Part shown: positions 1 through 8,368 of the stretch, in pieces
How the letters are laid out: each line of letters begins with the position of its first letter
Numbering within the stretch: position 1 is the first letter of the stretch
DNA from: Iphinoe sp. HA4291-MV1
Lineage (GTDB): Bacteria > Cyanobacteriota > Cyanobacteriia > Cyanobacteriales > Nostocaceae
Length of the DNA: 64,000 bases
Direction: 5' to 3'
Assembly (NCBI GenBank): GCA_019359415.1
Contig: JAHHHH010000034.1
Coordinates: 1-64,000 of the forward strand
Notes under the pieces: model-generated
Database searches by the model: none
Told to the model about the DNA's origin: nothing
Seen by the model: only the letters and a program-made list of their open reading frames with translations
Made by a program: the position numbers and the translations under genes

Positions 1-61
1 TTGGGTCGATCGCTTGCAGCAAATCGGATACTGATTTGTGACTCGATTGGTTTTGCGTCAT
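1..61 (-). CDS. 5' end of an unidentified gene leaving the window
   Basis: On the minus strand an ATG at 61-59 opens a frame that stays open to the window edge (about 20 codons, beginning MTQNQSSHKS). A second ATG at 68 opens another frame that is also open to the edge, so the choice between them is by residue composition only. The gene would be divergent from the DUF2605 gene. Too little is visible to assign a family. Confidence 0.35.
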   Translation of the reverse strand, partial: MTQNQSSHKSVSDLLQAIDP

Positions 62-287
62 GTGTCATATTCTATGACGTTCCGTCTACCGAGTAAACTT
101 TTTATTTTCTCCAATACCCCAACTTATGGATTGACATAACAGACTTGTAAAGTTTACGTACTAGATTGGACGTCATAAATATTACAAATCTTTTCGATTT
201 TCTGACTTATGGGAGAGATAAAAGAAATGTTAAGAATATTAAATAGAGTTAATATTAGTAAGAAAGTTAGGAATATGCTTCTCATTT

Positions 288-658
288 ATGCGAGACTCGA
301 ATTTACCAGAATCTGAATTGCTGAAAACAGTTTTGCAACCGCTGTTAGAAGATTTTCAGTACTGGTTTGCGTCATCGGGCGCAAAGCGCCCGCCCTTTTG
401 GGGCGATCGCGTGATTTTCTGGAAACGGAACAACTATCATTCATGAGTCAGCATGAACAATTTGACTTACTGACGCGAGTCAAGAAAGCACAAGAGGAAG
501 TGAACACTACAAAAATGCTGTTTACTGCAACTGGCGAACAAGTTGGTATTGATATGGCAACGTTGATGCCTTGGCATCAATTAGTGACACAGTGTTGGAA
601 TGTAGCAATGCGCTTGGGTTCGCAACAGGAGAATTGGCAACAGAAAGACGATATATAA
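288..658 (+). pseudogene. DUF2605 family protein, frameshifted by a 32-nt repeat insertion
   Basis: The first 28 codons from the ATG at 288 read MRDSNLPESE...DFQYWFA, the usual start of cyanobacterial DUF2605 proteins (function unknown). The rest of the family (FLETEQLSF, ATGEQVGID, LMPWHQLVTQCW) continues to 658 but in another frame. Removing 372-403 (32 nt, rich in GCGCCCGCCC) rejoins the frames exactly and restores YWFARSRDFLETE at a HIP1-like site. As it stands, the frame from 288 stops at 444-446 after 52 codons, and the frame holding the C-terminal part has no good start. The intact DUF2973 gene follows on the same strand; from memory the two families are often neighbours in cyanobacteria. 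A sequencing error is unlikely because the difference is a whole repeat unit. Confidence 0.8.
372..403. repeat. 32-nt palindromic repeat inserted in the DUF2605 gene
   Basis: The unit contains GGGCGC...GCGCCC and ends against GGGGCGATCGC, so it sits on a HIP1 octamer. Thirty-two is not a multiple of three, hence the frameshift. Similar GC-rich units next to GCGATCGC occur at 57829-57858 and near 40860. Confidence 0.75.
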
Positions 659-890
659 GTGAGATAGTCAAAAATCTTTAACATCATCTGAGATAGGAAG
701 CGATGTATTTTATGCTACTGCACTCTGCCTTAAGTTGAAAATTCCCCTCTTAAATAAAAAAGTCTGAGCGCAAAAAGATTGCGTTAACCATTCAGCATCT
801 CCATCATTAACCACATTAGCAGGTATCAGTGAAGCAAAACTTTTTACAACAATATAGTTTGAAAATTTGCTAACTCTGGAGGAAAGAACA

Positions 891-1223
891 ATGTTACATC
901 TACTTTACATTCTTGCTTTTACCATCCTAGCTTTTATAGCTGTCGCTAACTTAATTCGTAACCTGATTTTGTTTAGTTTTGATAGAGAGCGGATTTATCC
1001 ACCAAAGTCCGCATCTTTAGCGAACCAAGGCAGATATCCATATAATCGGTCAACTAAGCAGTTTACCCCTCATCCAGAGTTATTAGACGATACTGGCAAC
1101 TTAATCAAAGAACCACTGTTAGTGATGCGTTCAATTCCTGTTGAAGACGCTCGCCAAAAACTGGACGAGCTTTATGAAGCTTCTCCAGGACACAAAAGTG
1201 AGAATCAACAAGAGGAAAGTTAA
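891..1223 (+). CDS. DUF2973 family small membrane protein
   Basis: The 110-residue protein starts with one membrane helix (about residues 3-24, MLHLLYILAFTILAFIAV) followed by a soluble tail with FSFDRERIYPP, HPELLDDTGN and EPLLVMRSI, the conserved blocks of cyanobacterial DUF2973. The ATG at 891 is preceded by GGAGGAAAG, a strong ribosome binding site; an in-frame TTG at 867 is less likely. Function is unknown. It lies 232 bp downstream of the broken DUF2605 gene, so if the pair worked together that partnership is probably lost here. Confidence 0.8.
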   Translation: MLHLLYILAFTILAFIAVANLIRNLILFSFDRERIYPPKSASLANQGRYPYNRSTKQFTPHPELLDDTGNLIKEPLLVMRSIPVEDARQKLDELYEASPGHKSENQQEES

Positions 1224-1284
1224 TTAAAAAAGTTTACCAGTTCAGAGTGCTGTAGATGTCTAAAGAGTGGTGAACATAAGCTAT

Positions 1285-1740
1285 GTCCTAAGTCCTTACG
1301 GACACGCACTCGCGTTCGGAGGGTTACTCCCCGTTGTTGCACCTGGCGTTGTGGTTTCCACGCCAGGTGCAACAAGAGCGAGACGCCCGGCAATAATCAC
1401 CAAGGGCGGGGGAGACTCCCGCACTGTGAAACAGCGCTACAGGAGGGGAGCCAGTCCGTTGCGGTGAAACTAGTGCTGCAGAAGGGTTTCCCTCTCAATA
1501 GCCCAGACACTACGCGTTGGCGCAGCCTGTCCACAGGACTTACCGTAGGCATCTGGCGCTCGCGTTGGTGTAGCCTCTCCGAGAGGAGAAGGATTCACCC
1601 GGAGGGGGTTCCCCCCGTTGTTTGCCTTTGGGAGAAGGAACTGGCGTTTTCCCGCGCCCAAGTGACTACTTTTCCGTTGGGCGCTCTGCCTTGGGAACCC
1701 ATAGGAGTGTTGGGGTTTGCCCGTTGTCGCAAGTAGTGTT
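1285..1740. repeat. cluster of GC-rich palindromic repeats
   Basis: This spacer is much richer in G+C than its surroundings. It contains a perfect 14-bp hairpin stem with a 10-nt loop (1336-1349 pairing with 1360-1373, GTTGCACCTGGCGT) and copies of the TCC-N3-GGA-CACGC palindrome family also seen at about 5700, 14350, 17600, 30600 and 33650. Overlapping frames on both strands are open here only because of the base composition. Confidence 0.65.
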
Positions 1741-1759
1741 TGGTGAGAGGAGAAAATAC

Positions 1760-1972
1760 TCAGCATTTAGGACTCTCGTTATCACTATTACGTTCGTAAC
1801 CACAAAACAACTCTAAAGGACGTTGATAGGGCTGCTGGTTAGTCATGTCGAATAAACCTTCAAAAAGTTCCAGAGCTTGATTGAGTGAATAAACGGATTG
1901 GGGAATTACGACGATCCTGTTAAACCAAGAGAATGTAACCCCATTGCAATAAGCGCGTTGTCGTGGGGACAT
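1760..1972 (-). CDS. possible small unrecognised protein or gene remnant
   Basis: An open frame of about 70 codons (ATG at 1972; contains FSWFNRIVVIPQSVYSL and LELFEGLFDMTNQQPYQ) has protein-like composition, unlike the neighbouring repeat frames. I do not recognise a family and there is no clear ribosome binding site. It could be the tail of a decayed gene. The remaining bases to 2246 show nothing I can name apart from the presumed promoter region of the histidine kinase. Confidence 0.2.
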   Translation of the reverse strand: MSPRQRAYCNGVTFSWFNRIVVIPQSVYSLNQALELFEGLFDMTNQQPYQRPLELFCGYERNSDNESPKC

Positions 1973-2246
1973 ACACAACCAATTTGATAACCTATTGTAA
2001 TGTCAGCTGGTGACAAGCTATTTTTATGAGATGCTTATTATATCCCTAAGGCAGCCTTTGGTTAGCTGGCAGGAAACCACAGGCAGAGTATTGCTGCATC
2101 TCAAATAAAGTGCTGCGTCTGCCGAGGTTTTTAACGTGTCTTTCACCATTCTTTACATATTGCAACTATCTCGTTCACTTGAGAGTCCGTTGTAATTTGT
2201 ACAATGCAGCTGTGACGAATGATTTTGTCCAGATTGTGGCTCCTTA

Positions 2247-4265
2247 ATGAAATTGATGAGCATTCCGACTTCCGTGCTGAGTGAACTGCTACAGACTCTA
2301 CCCCACCTGAGACCTCAAATATATTTTAAGGCTTCATTAACGGCGCTTTCCCACGCGATGGAAGATCAGGTATTGGCTGCTACTTTGAAGCAGCCTCTGG
2401 TCATTGCTAGCTTCCAAAGAGAGCGATTTTACCGTCAAGAAGCTCATCGATATCAGCGGCTTGCCCAGCGCAGTAATCAAGTATACGTATTATCAGCACC
2501 CGAAACGGATTTCACCAACAGTTCGGAGTATTATGAAAAAATAGCTTTTGAACTAGATGATGGCTTAAGCCAAGAATGGCACTTGGTGGTCGTTGCCCAA
2601 AACTATGCAACTTGCTTGGTTTGCCGTGAGAGCATAGGTTCTCTTGCTAAAAATCAGCAGCTACGGGAGATGAACCCAAGTCTAGATATGGACGCGGCGC
2701 GCAGGTTCGAAGGAATTTGGACAGCAGAGCGGGGAGTAAGCCTGAAAGCCGCTGAATTGCTATTAGACAGGATTTTGGTTTACAGACCAGAACTGGTAGA
2801 CAAAATTCAGCAGGCACGCCTAAGATTTGGGATAGGGGAGTGTAAGAGCGAAACAGAAGTAGAACCGATCAACGAATATGCCTGTGACATAGACACCGAC
2901 CCCTTTGTGCGGCGTTTGCTAACTTACCTGCAAGCAAGTCAGTACAAATTGCACAAAGCATACCGTTCCATTACGGCTCAAGCACGTAAGGAGCGTTTGG
3001 TCAATACGATTAGCTCCGCTATTAGGCGATCGCTCGACCCCCACGAAATTCTCCAAGTCGCAACCCAAGAACTGGGACAAAACTTGGAGGCTAGTCGCTG
3101 TTTCATCTACCGTGCTCAAGAGACTGATACTAAAGCCGTCATTAAACATGAATTTTTGAGTCCTGGCAGATCATCTTTGTTGGGAAAAACTTGGTCTTTA
3201 GAGAACAATCTCTTATTCAAGGAAGTTGTACTCCAAAGTCAGGGAATTTATGTGACGAATACTCAGACTGACACTCGCATCACCAGTTCTCAAGAACTTA
3301 GGGGACTCGTTAAAAAGTATGACATTCGTTCTTGGTTGATGGAACCAGTGTTCTATCAGGGGCGCTTATTGGGTATCGTCGAACTGCACTATTGCAATGA
3401 AAGTTTACACAATTGGCAAGCAGGGGATTTTGACTTAGTAGAAGCTATTGCTACCCACGTGGGAGTTGCCCTCATTCAAGCGGAGGCTTACGCTAACTTA
3501 GAAGACCTTAACAAGCAGTTGGAAGCTCTTGACCGTACTCGCAGCAACTTAATAGCCATCACCGGACACGAACTTCGTACCCCCTTATCCACCATTCAAG
3601 TGTGCTTAGAAAGTCTTGCTAGCGAACCGGATATGCCCTCAGAATTACAGCAGGTTATGCTCAGCACTGCTCTTTCTGACTCAGAACGAATGCGGAAACT
3701 CATACAAGATTTCCTAACGCTTTCTAATCTAGAAAGCGGTCGTGTAGAATGGCATCCAGAATCCCTTACTTTACAAGAGTGTGTGGATCTGTCGCTGAGT
3801 CGCATTCGCACCCGATTTACATCCCAAACGCTGCCCAAAATTACGACCCAAATTGCAAAAAACCTGCCTTTGGTGAAAGCCGATGGAGATTGGCTAGTAG
3901 AAGTACTGGCAAAACTGATAGACAATGCCTGCAAATTTACACCAACAAACGGACAGATCACCATTAAGGGTGAACGCAACCGAAATAAAATGGTTGAGGT
4001 GACTGTAGCTGACACAGGACGCGGTATTGAACCACATCTTCTAGAAATCGTTTTTGACCGATTCTATCAAGAAGAAGGAGCGCTGCGGCGTACTACTGGT
4101 GGCACAGGTCTTGGTTTAGCAATTTGCCGTCAAATCGTCAATGGGTGGGATGGAGAGATTTGGGCAAAATCAAACGGCAAAAACCAGGGCAGTCAGTTTC
4201 ACTTCACCATACCAATAGCTGAAAGTAGCCAAGAGCAAAAGCCGTCAAAAGTCAAGAGTAAATAG
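2247..4265 (+). CDS. soluble DICT-GAF sensor histidine kinase
   Basis: The 672-residue protein has no membrane segment. Residues about 1-200 match the DICT sensory domain found in cyanobacterial kinases and cyclases, about 250-415 form a GAF domain, and the C-terminal half is a complete kinase: phospho-acceptor His441 in ITGHELRTPL, N-box LIDNACKF near 558-565, G1 box DTGRGIE near 589 and G2 box GGTGLGL near 618. It would autophosphorylate and pass the phosphate to a response regulator that is not encoded next to it. The ligand of the DICT/GAF part cannot be told from sequence. The ATG at 2247 gives a complete DICT domain. psaD follows 170 bp downstream, but a shared transcript is not implied. 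Confidence 0.9.
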   Translation: MKLMSIPTSVLSELLQTLPHLRPQIYFKASLTALSHAMEDQVLAATLKQPLVIASFQRERFYRQEAHRYQRLAQRSNQVYVLSAPETDFTNSSEYYEKIAFELDDGLSQEWHLVVVAQNYATCLVCRESIGSLAKNQQLREMNPSLDMDAARRFEGIWTAERGVSLKAAELLLDRILVYRPELVDKIQQARLRFGIGECKSETEVEPINEYACDIDTDPFVRRLLTYLQASQYKLHKAYRSITAQARKERLVNTISSAIRRSLDPHEILQVATQELGQNLEASRCFIYRAQETDTKAVIKHEFLSPGRSSLLGKTWSLENNLLFKEVVLQSQGIYVTNTQTDTRITSSQELRGLVKKYDIRSWLMEPVFYQGRLLGIVELHYCNESLHNWQAGDFDLVEAIATHVGVALIQAEAYANLEDLNKQLEALDRTRSNLIAITGHELRTPLSTIQVCLESLASEPDMPSELQQVMLSTALSDSERMRKLIQDFLTLSNLESGRVEWHPESLTLQECVDLSLSRIRTRFTSQTLPKITTQIAKNLPLVKADGDWLVEVLAKLIDNACKFTPTNGQITIKGERNRNKMVEVTVADTGRGIEPHLLEIVFDRFYQEEGALRRTTGGTGLGLAICRQIVNGWDGEIWAKSNGKNQGSQFHFTIPIAESSQEQKPSKVKSK

Positions 4266-4435
4266 TTAAGAATTCGGAGTTTAGAATCAAAAACTTGTAA
4301 AATCTAGGTAAAATCTAGATTCTTTGACTATGAAACTATTGACTCTTGACTAACAACTGTTACAGACTATGACGCGATCGCAACATGATCCTTGTTGCGG
4401 TGATAGGATGCCGTAAAACGTTGAGAGAAAACTTT

Positions 4436-4867
4436 ATGGTAGAAACACTTTCTGGACAAACTCCCGTATTTGGGGGCAGCACTGGCGGCTTGCTGAAAAA
4501 AGCAGAACTGGAAGAAAAGTACGCCATCACCTGGACTAGCCCCAAAGAACAACCGTTTGAACTACCAACAGGTGGTACCGCTATTATGCGCCAAGGTGAC
4601 AACCTACTTTATTTGGCTCGTAAGGAATACGGCATTTATTTGGGTGGTCAGGTATTCCGGAAATTGAAAATTACAAACTACAAACTTTACCGGGTTTATC
4701 CTAACGGAGAAATCCAGTATATACACCCAGCTGATGGTGTCTTCCCAGAAAAAGTGAACGAAGGTCGTGGGAAAGTACGCTATGTAGACCGCAATATCGG
4801 CGCAAATCCCAGTCCGTCTGCACTTAAGTTCAGTGGGACAGCTACCTACGACGCTCCCAATCCATAA
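4436..4867 (+). CDS. psaD: photosystem I reaction centre subunit II (PsaD)
   Basis: The 143-residue protein begins [14 protein letters not shown] and carries the typical PsaD blocks [38 protein letters not shown] and [12 protein letters not shown]. PsaD is a stromal extrinsic subunit of photosystem I that helps dock ferredoxin and holds PsaC in place. Length and N-terminus agree with other cyanobacteria; the frame is open 17 codons further upstream, but MVETLSG is the conserved start. trpE follows 151 bp downstream in the same direction, the same order as slr0737-slr0738 in Synechocystis. Confidence 0.97.
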   Translation: MVETLSGQTPVFGGSTGGLLKKAELEEKYAITWTSPKEQPFELPTGGTAIMRQGDNLLYLARKEYGIYLGGQVFRKLKITNYKLYRVYPNGEIQYIHPADGVFPEKVNEGRGKVRYVDRNIGANPSPSALKFSGTATYDAPNP

Positions 4868-5018
4868 TTAACTAAGGAATGGGGACGGTGGATTTTAGAT
4901 TTTGGATTTAGTAGGATTGTTATTTGTTAGTAGTTAGTTGTTATGACACTAACTACTAACTACTACAGAGTCCTCGCTCCAAAATCCTTACTCGTGCCAG
5001 GTTCCTAAAAGAAAAATT

Positions 5019-6575
5019 ATGATCTTCCCAGAGTTTTCCCAGTTTTCTGGGCTAGCAAAACAAGGCAATTTTGTCCCGGTGTATCAGGAATGGGTAGCCG
5101 ATTTGGATACACCAGTCTCTGCTTGGTATAAAGTATGCGCTGGGCAACCTTACAGCTTTTTGTTGGAATCAGTAGAAGGTGGGGAAAAACTGGGAAGATA
5201 TAGTTTGGTGGGTTGCGATCCGCTGTGGGTTTTGGAAGCGAAAGGGGAACACACCACTCAAACACACCGTGATGGTTCGCAGTTTGTCTTTGAAGGTGAC
5301 CCCTTTACAGCTTTAGCCAATTGTTTAGAACCGTATCACCCTGTCAAATTATCCCAATTACCTCCAGGAATTGGGGGTTTGGTTGGTTTCTGGGGCTATG
5401 AATTGATTCGCTGGATAGAACCACGCGTCCCAGTTTATCAAACAGATGAAAGAAACATTCCAGATGGGTTGTGGATGCAGGTAGACCACCTGTTGATTTT
5501 TGACCAGGTGAGGCGGAAAATTTGGGCAATAGCTTACGCCGATTTGCGTGATCCGGAAGTAGATTTACAAGCAGCATATCAACAAGCGTGCGATCGCGTT
5601 AAGCGAATGGTGAGCAAGCTCTCTCTCCCTGTATCGCCGCAGGATACTATATTGCAGTGGATACCTCCAGGAACAAGGGGAGCAAGGGAAGCTGAGTCCT
5701 CCGGACACGCTGCGCGAACGGGAGCAGGGGAAGCAAGGGAATATAAAAGTAACTTTACCCGTGCTGAATTTTGTACCAGTGTCCAGAAGGCAAAAGACTA
5801 CATCAAAGCTGGAGATATTTTTCAAGTTGTGATTTCTCAGCGACTCACAACAGAATACATTGGTGACCCCTTTGCTCTTTACCGCTCTTTGCGCCAGATT
5901 AATCCTTCGCCTTACATGGCTTACTTTCACTTTCAGGATTGGCAAATCATCGGTTCCAGTCCAGAAGTGATGGTAAAAGCAGAACGAGATTCACAAACAG
6001 AGATGATAGCAACCGTACGTCCTATCGCTGGAACACGTCCACGAGGGAAAACTCCTCAAGAAGATGCAGCGTTTGCAGACGATTTACTCAAAGATCCCAA
6101 GGAAATTGCTGAACATGTGATGCTTGTTGATTTGGGACGAAATGATTTAGGGCGTGTTTGTCAAAGTGGTACAGTCAAAGTTGATGAATTAATGGTGGTT
6201 GAGCGCTACTCCCACGTGATGCACATTGTCAGCAATGTTGTGGGCAAACTAGCACCTGGTAAAACCGCATGGGATTTACTCAAAGCTTGCTTCCCAGCAG
6301 GAACCGTAAGCGGCGCACCTAAGATTCGGGCGATGGAAATTATCCACGAGTTAGAACCAGGTCGTCGCGGCGTGTATTCTGGTGTTTACGGATATTATGA
6401 TTTTGAAGGACAATTGAATAGTGCTATAGCAATTCGTACAATGGTTCTCCGAAACAATACGATAAGTGTGCAAGCAGGTGCTGGTTTAGTTGCGGATTCT
6501 GATCCAGATAGAGAGTATGAGGAAACGTTGAATAAGGCTAGAGGTCTGTTGGAGGCAATTCGCTGTTTGCAATGA
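5019..6575 (+). CDS. trpE: anthranilate synthase component I
   Basis: TrpE converts chorismate, with ammonia from the TrpG glutaminase, to anthranilate, the first committed step of tryptophan synthesis. The 518-residue protein has the N-terminal TrpE domain (about 1-190; LLESVEGGEKLGRYS resembles the feedback-binding motif) and the chorismate-binding domain (about 245-515) with IAGTRPRGKT, DLGRNDLGRV, GTVSGAPKIRAMEI and AGAGLVADSDP. Between the domains, about 25 low-complexity residues (GTRGAREAESSGHAARTG...) are encoded by repeat DNA inserted in frame (see 5668-5742). Catalytic blocks are intact, so activity is expected. No trpG lies nearby. Confidence 0.96.
   Translation: MIFPEFSQFSGLAKQGNFVPVYQEWVADLDTPVSAWYKVCAGQPYSFLLESVEGGEKLGRYSLVGCDPLWVLEAKGEHTTQTHRDGSQFVFEGDPFTALANCLEPYHPVKLSQLPPGIGGLVGFWGYELIRWIEPRVPVYQTDERNIPDGLWMQVDHLLIFDQVRRKIWAIAYADLRDPEVDLQAAYQQACDRVKRMVSKLSLPVSPQDTILQWIPPGTRGAREAESSGHAARTGAGEAREYKSNFTRAEFCTSVQKAKDYIKAGDIFQVVISQRLTTEYIGDPFALYRSLRQINPSPYMAYFHFQDWQIIGSSPEVMVKAERDSQTEMIATVRPIAGTRPRGKTPQEDAAFADDLLKDPKEIAEHVMLVDLGRNDLGRVCQSGTVKVDELMVVERYSHVMHIVSNVVGKLAPGKTAWDLLKACFPAGTVSGAPKIRAMEIIHELEPGRRGVYSGVYGYYDFEGQLNSAIAIRTMVLRNNTISVQAGAGLVADSDPDREYEETLNKARGLLEAIRCLQ
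5668..5742. repeat. in-frame repeat insertion inside trpE
   Basis: Purine-rich GGGAGCAAGGGAAGC copies lie on both sides of a palindromic unit (GTCCTCCGGACACGCTGCGC). The latter is a member of the TCC-N3-GGA-CACGC family found in spacers of this window, for example at 1290 and 17600. The added codons fall in the linker between the two TrpE domains and keep the frame. Confidence 0.7.
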
Positions 6576-6711
6576 TGCAAAGCTGATTCAAAATCACCAC
6601 AATGCAGTGTAATGCCTACTACACTCGATTTGAAATTGCGAAAAGGTGTCCTATTTGAACCTGATTCGGTAATACCGTTTCACTTTAAGGTTGATACAAA
6701 TGGGAATCGAG

Positions 6712-6742
6712 CATTGCCCATTGCCCATTGCCCATTGCCCAT
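6712..6742. repeat. heptamer tandem repeat (CATTGCC)
   Basis: Four copies of the heptamer CATTGCC, preceded by GGGAATCGAG, end 2 nt short of the stop codon of the next minus-strand gene. A longer array with the same leader lies at 43001-43142. This is the short tandemly repeated repetitive (STRR) class known from filamentous cyanobacteria. Confidence 0.8.
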
Positions 6743-6744
6743 GC

Positions 6745-7998
6745 TTATTTCACCTGAGTCACGCGCCAACTGAGCTTCAAATTCACCCAAAAATTCCAAA
6801 CAGTAGCAACTGCGATCGCAATCAGGTTAGCAACGTAGCGGTTGGGAATCACGAAATTGAACACCAAGTTCAACACCAACACATTCAACACCAATCCCGC
6901 AAGACAAATCATATTGAATTTCAAAAACCGCTTCAAGCGCTGACGCCCTTGCTGCTGCTGACTGCTGACATCGGCAAACGTCCAGATATCATTCCACAAG
7001 AAATTATTGAAAATTGCGACTTCCCCTGCAATGATTTTACTGCGCGTCAGCGGTAAACCTAAGGTCGTTGGATCACTGAGCAAGTACAGCACTGTCATAT
7101 CCACAAATACCCCCGATAATCCCACCAAGCCAAAGCGGATGAAGCGACCAATAGGGAAACCGAAGCGTTGAGAGAATTGTCCCAACAGACCAGTCGATAA
7201 GCGCAAGCGGATTAAGTGATGAATGTACTCGACATATTGTTTCCAAGTGACCTTACTTTCGCCTTCTTTGCGCTCACAGAACACATATCCAACTTCAGCA
7301 ATTTTATCCACCTTTGAGCGCCCAATCACTTCCAGTAGGATTTTGTATCCTACTGGATTGAGGATTTTACCAACTATACACCGCCGACGTACCAGAAAAT
7401 AACCGCTCATTGGGTCTGACACTCTTCCGAGAACCCCTGGTAAGATGATCAATCCTAATAATTGAGCACCTCGAGACAAAAAACGCCTAATAAAACCCCA
7501 ACTACTCACTCCACCACCTTCAACATGACGGCTAGCAACGGCTAAATCTGCTCCCTGTTCAATTGCTTGCAATAGTTGCAGTAGCACATGAGGTGGATGT
7601 TGCAAATCAGCATCTATAACTCCTAAAACATCTCCAGTAGCTGCTTGCCATCCGCGAATAACGGCGCTGGATAATCCCCGTTCACGCTGTCGTCGCATGA
7701 CCTGTAGTTGGGGATATTCTGACATCAGAGACTGTGCTATTTTCCAAGTACCATCTGGACTATCGTCATCTACGACAATTAACTCGTAGTTTCCTGGTAT
7801 GCTCTCATCTAACAAGCTGCTCAAAACAGAGATGATTTTTTGGATGTTTGCCGCTTCGTTGTATGTCGGAATGACCAGAGAAAATACAATGGGTGTACTA
7901 TCCGCGTTTGTTGTTGCAGATGGTAATTCTGATATATGCAATATATGCAATGGACCAGTGGGTACTGACAAAAGAGAGTTCGGGTGGATGCTATTCAT
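6745..7998 (-). CDS. GT2 polyprenyl-phosphate glycosyltransferase fused to GtrA membrane domain
   Basis: The N-terminal 280 residues are a DPM1-type GT2 transferase (LVIPTYNEAANI, VVDDDSPDGTW, GVIDADLQHPP) that would move a sugar from a nucleotide donor to polyprenyl phosphate on the inner face of the plasma membrane. The last 130 residues are a GtrA-like domain with four membrane helices, thought to flip or hold the lipid-linked sugar. This fusion is common in bacteria. The product could feed the GT39-like transferase encoded divergently at 8369. Its stop codon abuts a heptamer repeat. Confidence 0.9.
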   Translation of the reverse strand: MNSIHPNSLLSVPTGPLHILHISELPSATTNADSTPIVFSLVIPTYNEAANIQKIISVLSSLLDESIPGNYELIVVDDDSPDGTWKIAQSLMSEYPQLQVMRRQRERGLSSAVIRGWQAATGDVLGVIDADLQHPPHVLLQLLQAIEQGADLAVASRHVEGGGVSSWGFIRRFLSRGAQLLGLIILPGVLGRVSDPMSGYFLVRRRCIVGKILNPVGYKILLEVIGRSKVDKIAEVGYVFCERKEGESKVTWKQYVEYIHHLIRLRLSTGLLGQFSQRFGFPIGRFIRFGLVGLSGVFVDMTVLYLLSDPTTLGLPLTRSKIIAGEVAIFNNFLWNDIWTFADVSSQQQQGRQRLKRFLKFNMICLAGLVLNVLVLNLVFNFVIPNRYVANLIAIAVATVWNFWVNLKLSWRVTQVK

Positions 7999-8368
7999 GC
8001 AGAAAAGTTTTGTTTGTGGGGAAACAGCACTTCTAGTAATTATGCCCGAACTTGCTCTTGATGGTTTGAGTCAAAATCAATAAATGGTTATTGCTGTTTT
8101 TTCTATCACAAGAGGTATGTCTTGGGGATGAGTTGAGTGTGTATAGTTTTCATCTAAATTATATAGTCAATTCTACTTATCCCTTGTCAAGTCGTTATGC
8201 CCCACAAAATAGTTATGTTTGACACCTTAGCTTTGGATCTGTCAATAGAGAATATCAATGAATTTTGGTCTTTGAAATCGTTATTCCTTTAAGCTTGAGC
8301 TTTGCTACAACGCTTGTGACCAATACCCTAAAGTATGCAGCCTGAATGGACAAAGTCGAGCTAAAAAT
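7999..8368. other. divergent intergenic region, no gene seen
   Basis: This 370-bp AT-rich region separates two divergent polysaccharide genes and presumably holds both promoters. I see no repeat, hairpin or recognisable operator. Confidence 0.5.

Noticed and set aside
1267-1766. Three overlapping frames of 66-98 codons on both strands
   Set aside because: They lie in GC-rich palindromic repeats, overlap each other, lack ribosome binding sites and have repeat-like composition (many Arg, Pro, Ser).
4360-4602. Minus-strand frames opposite psaD
   Set aside because: They are shadows of a highly conserved plus-strand gene, with no start signal of their own.
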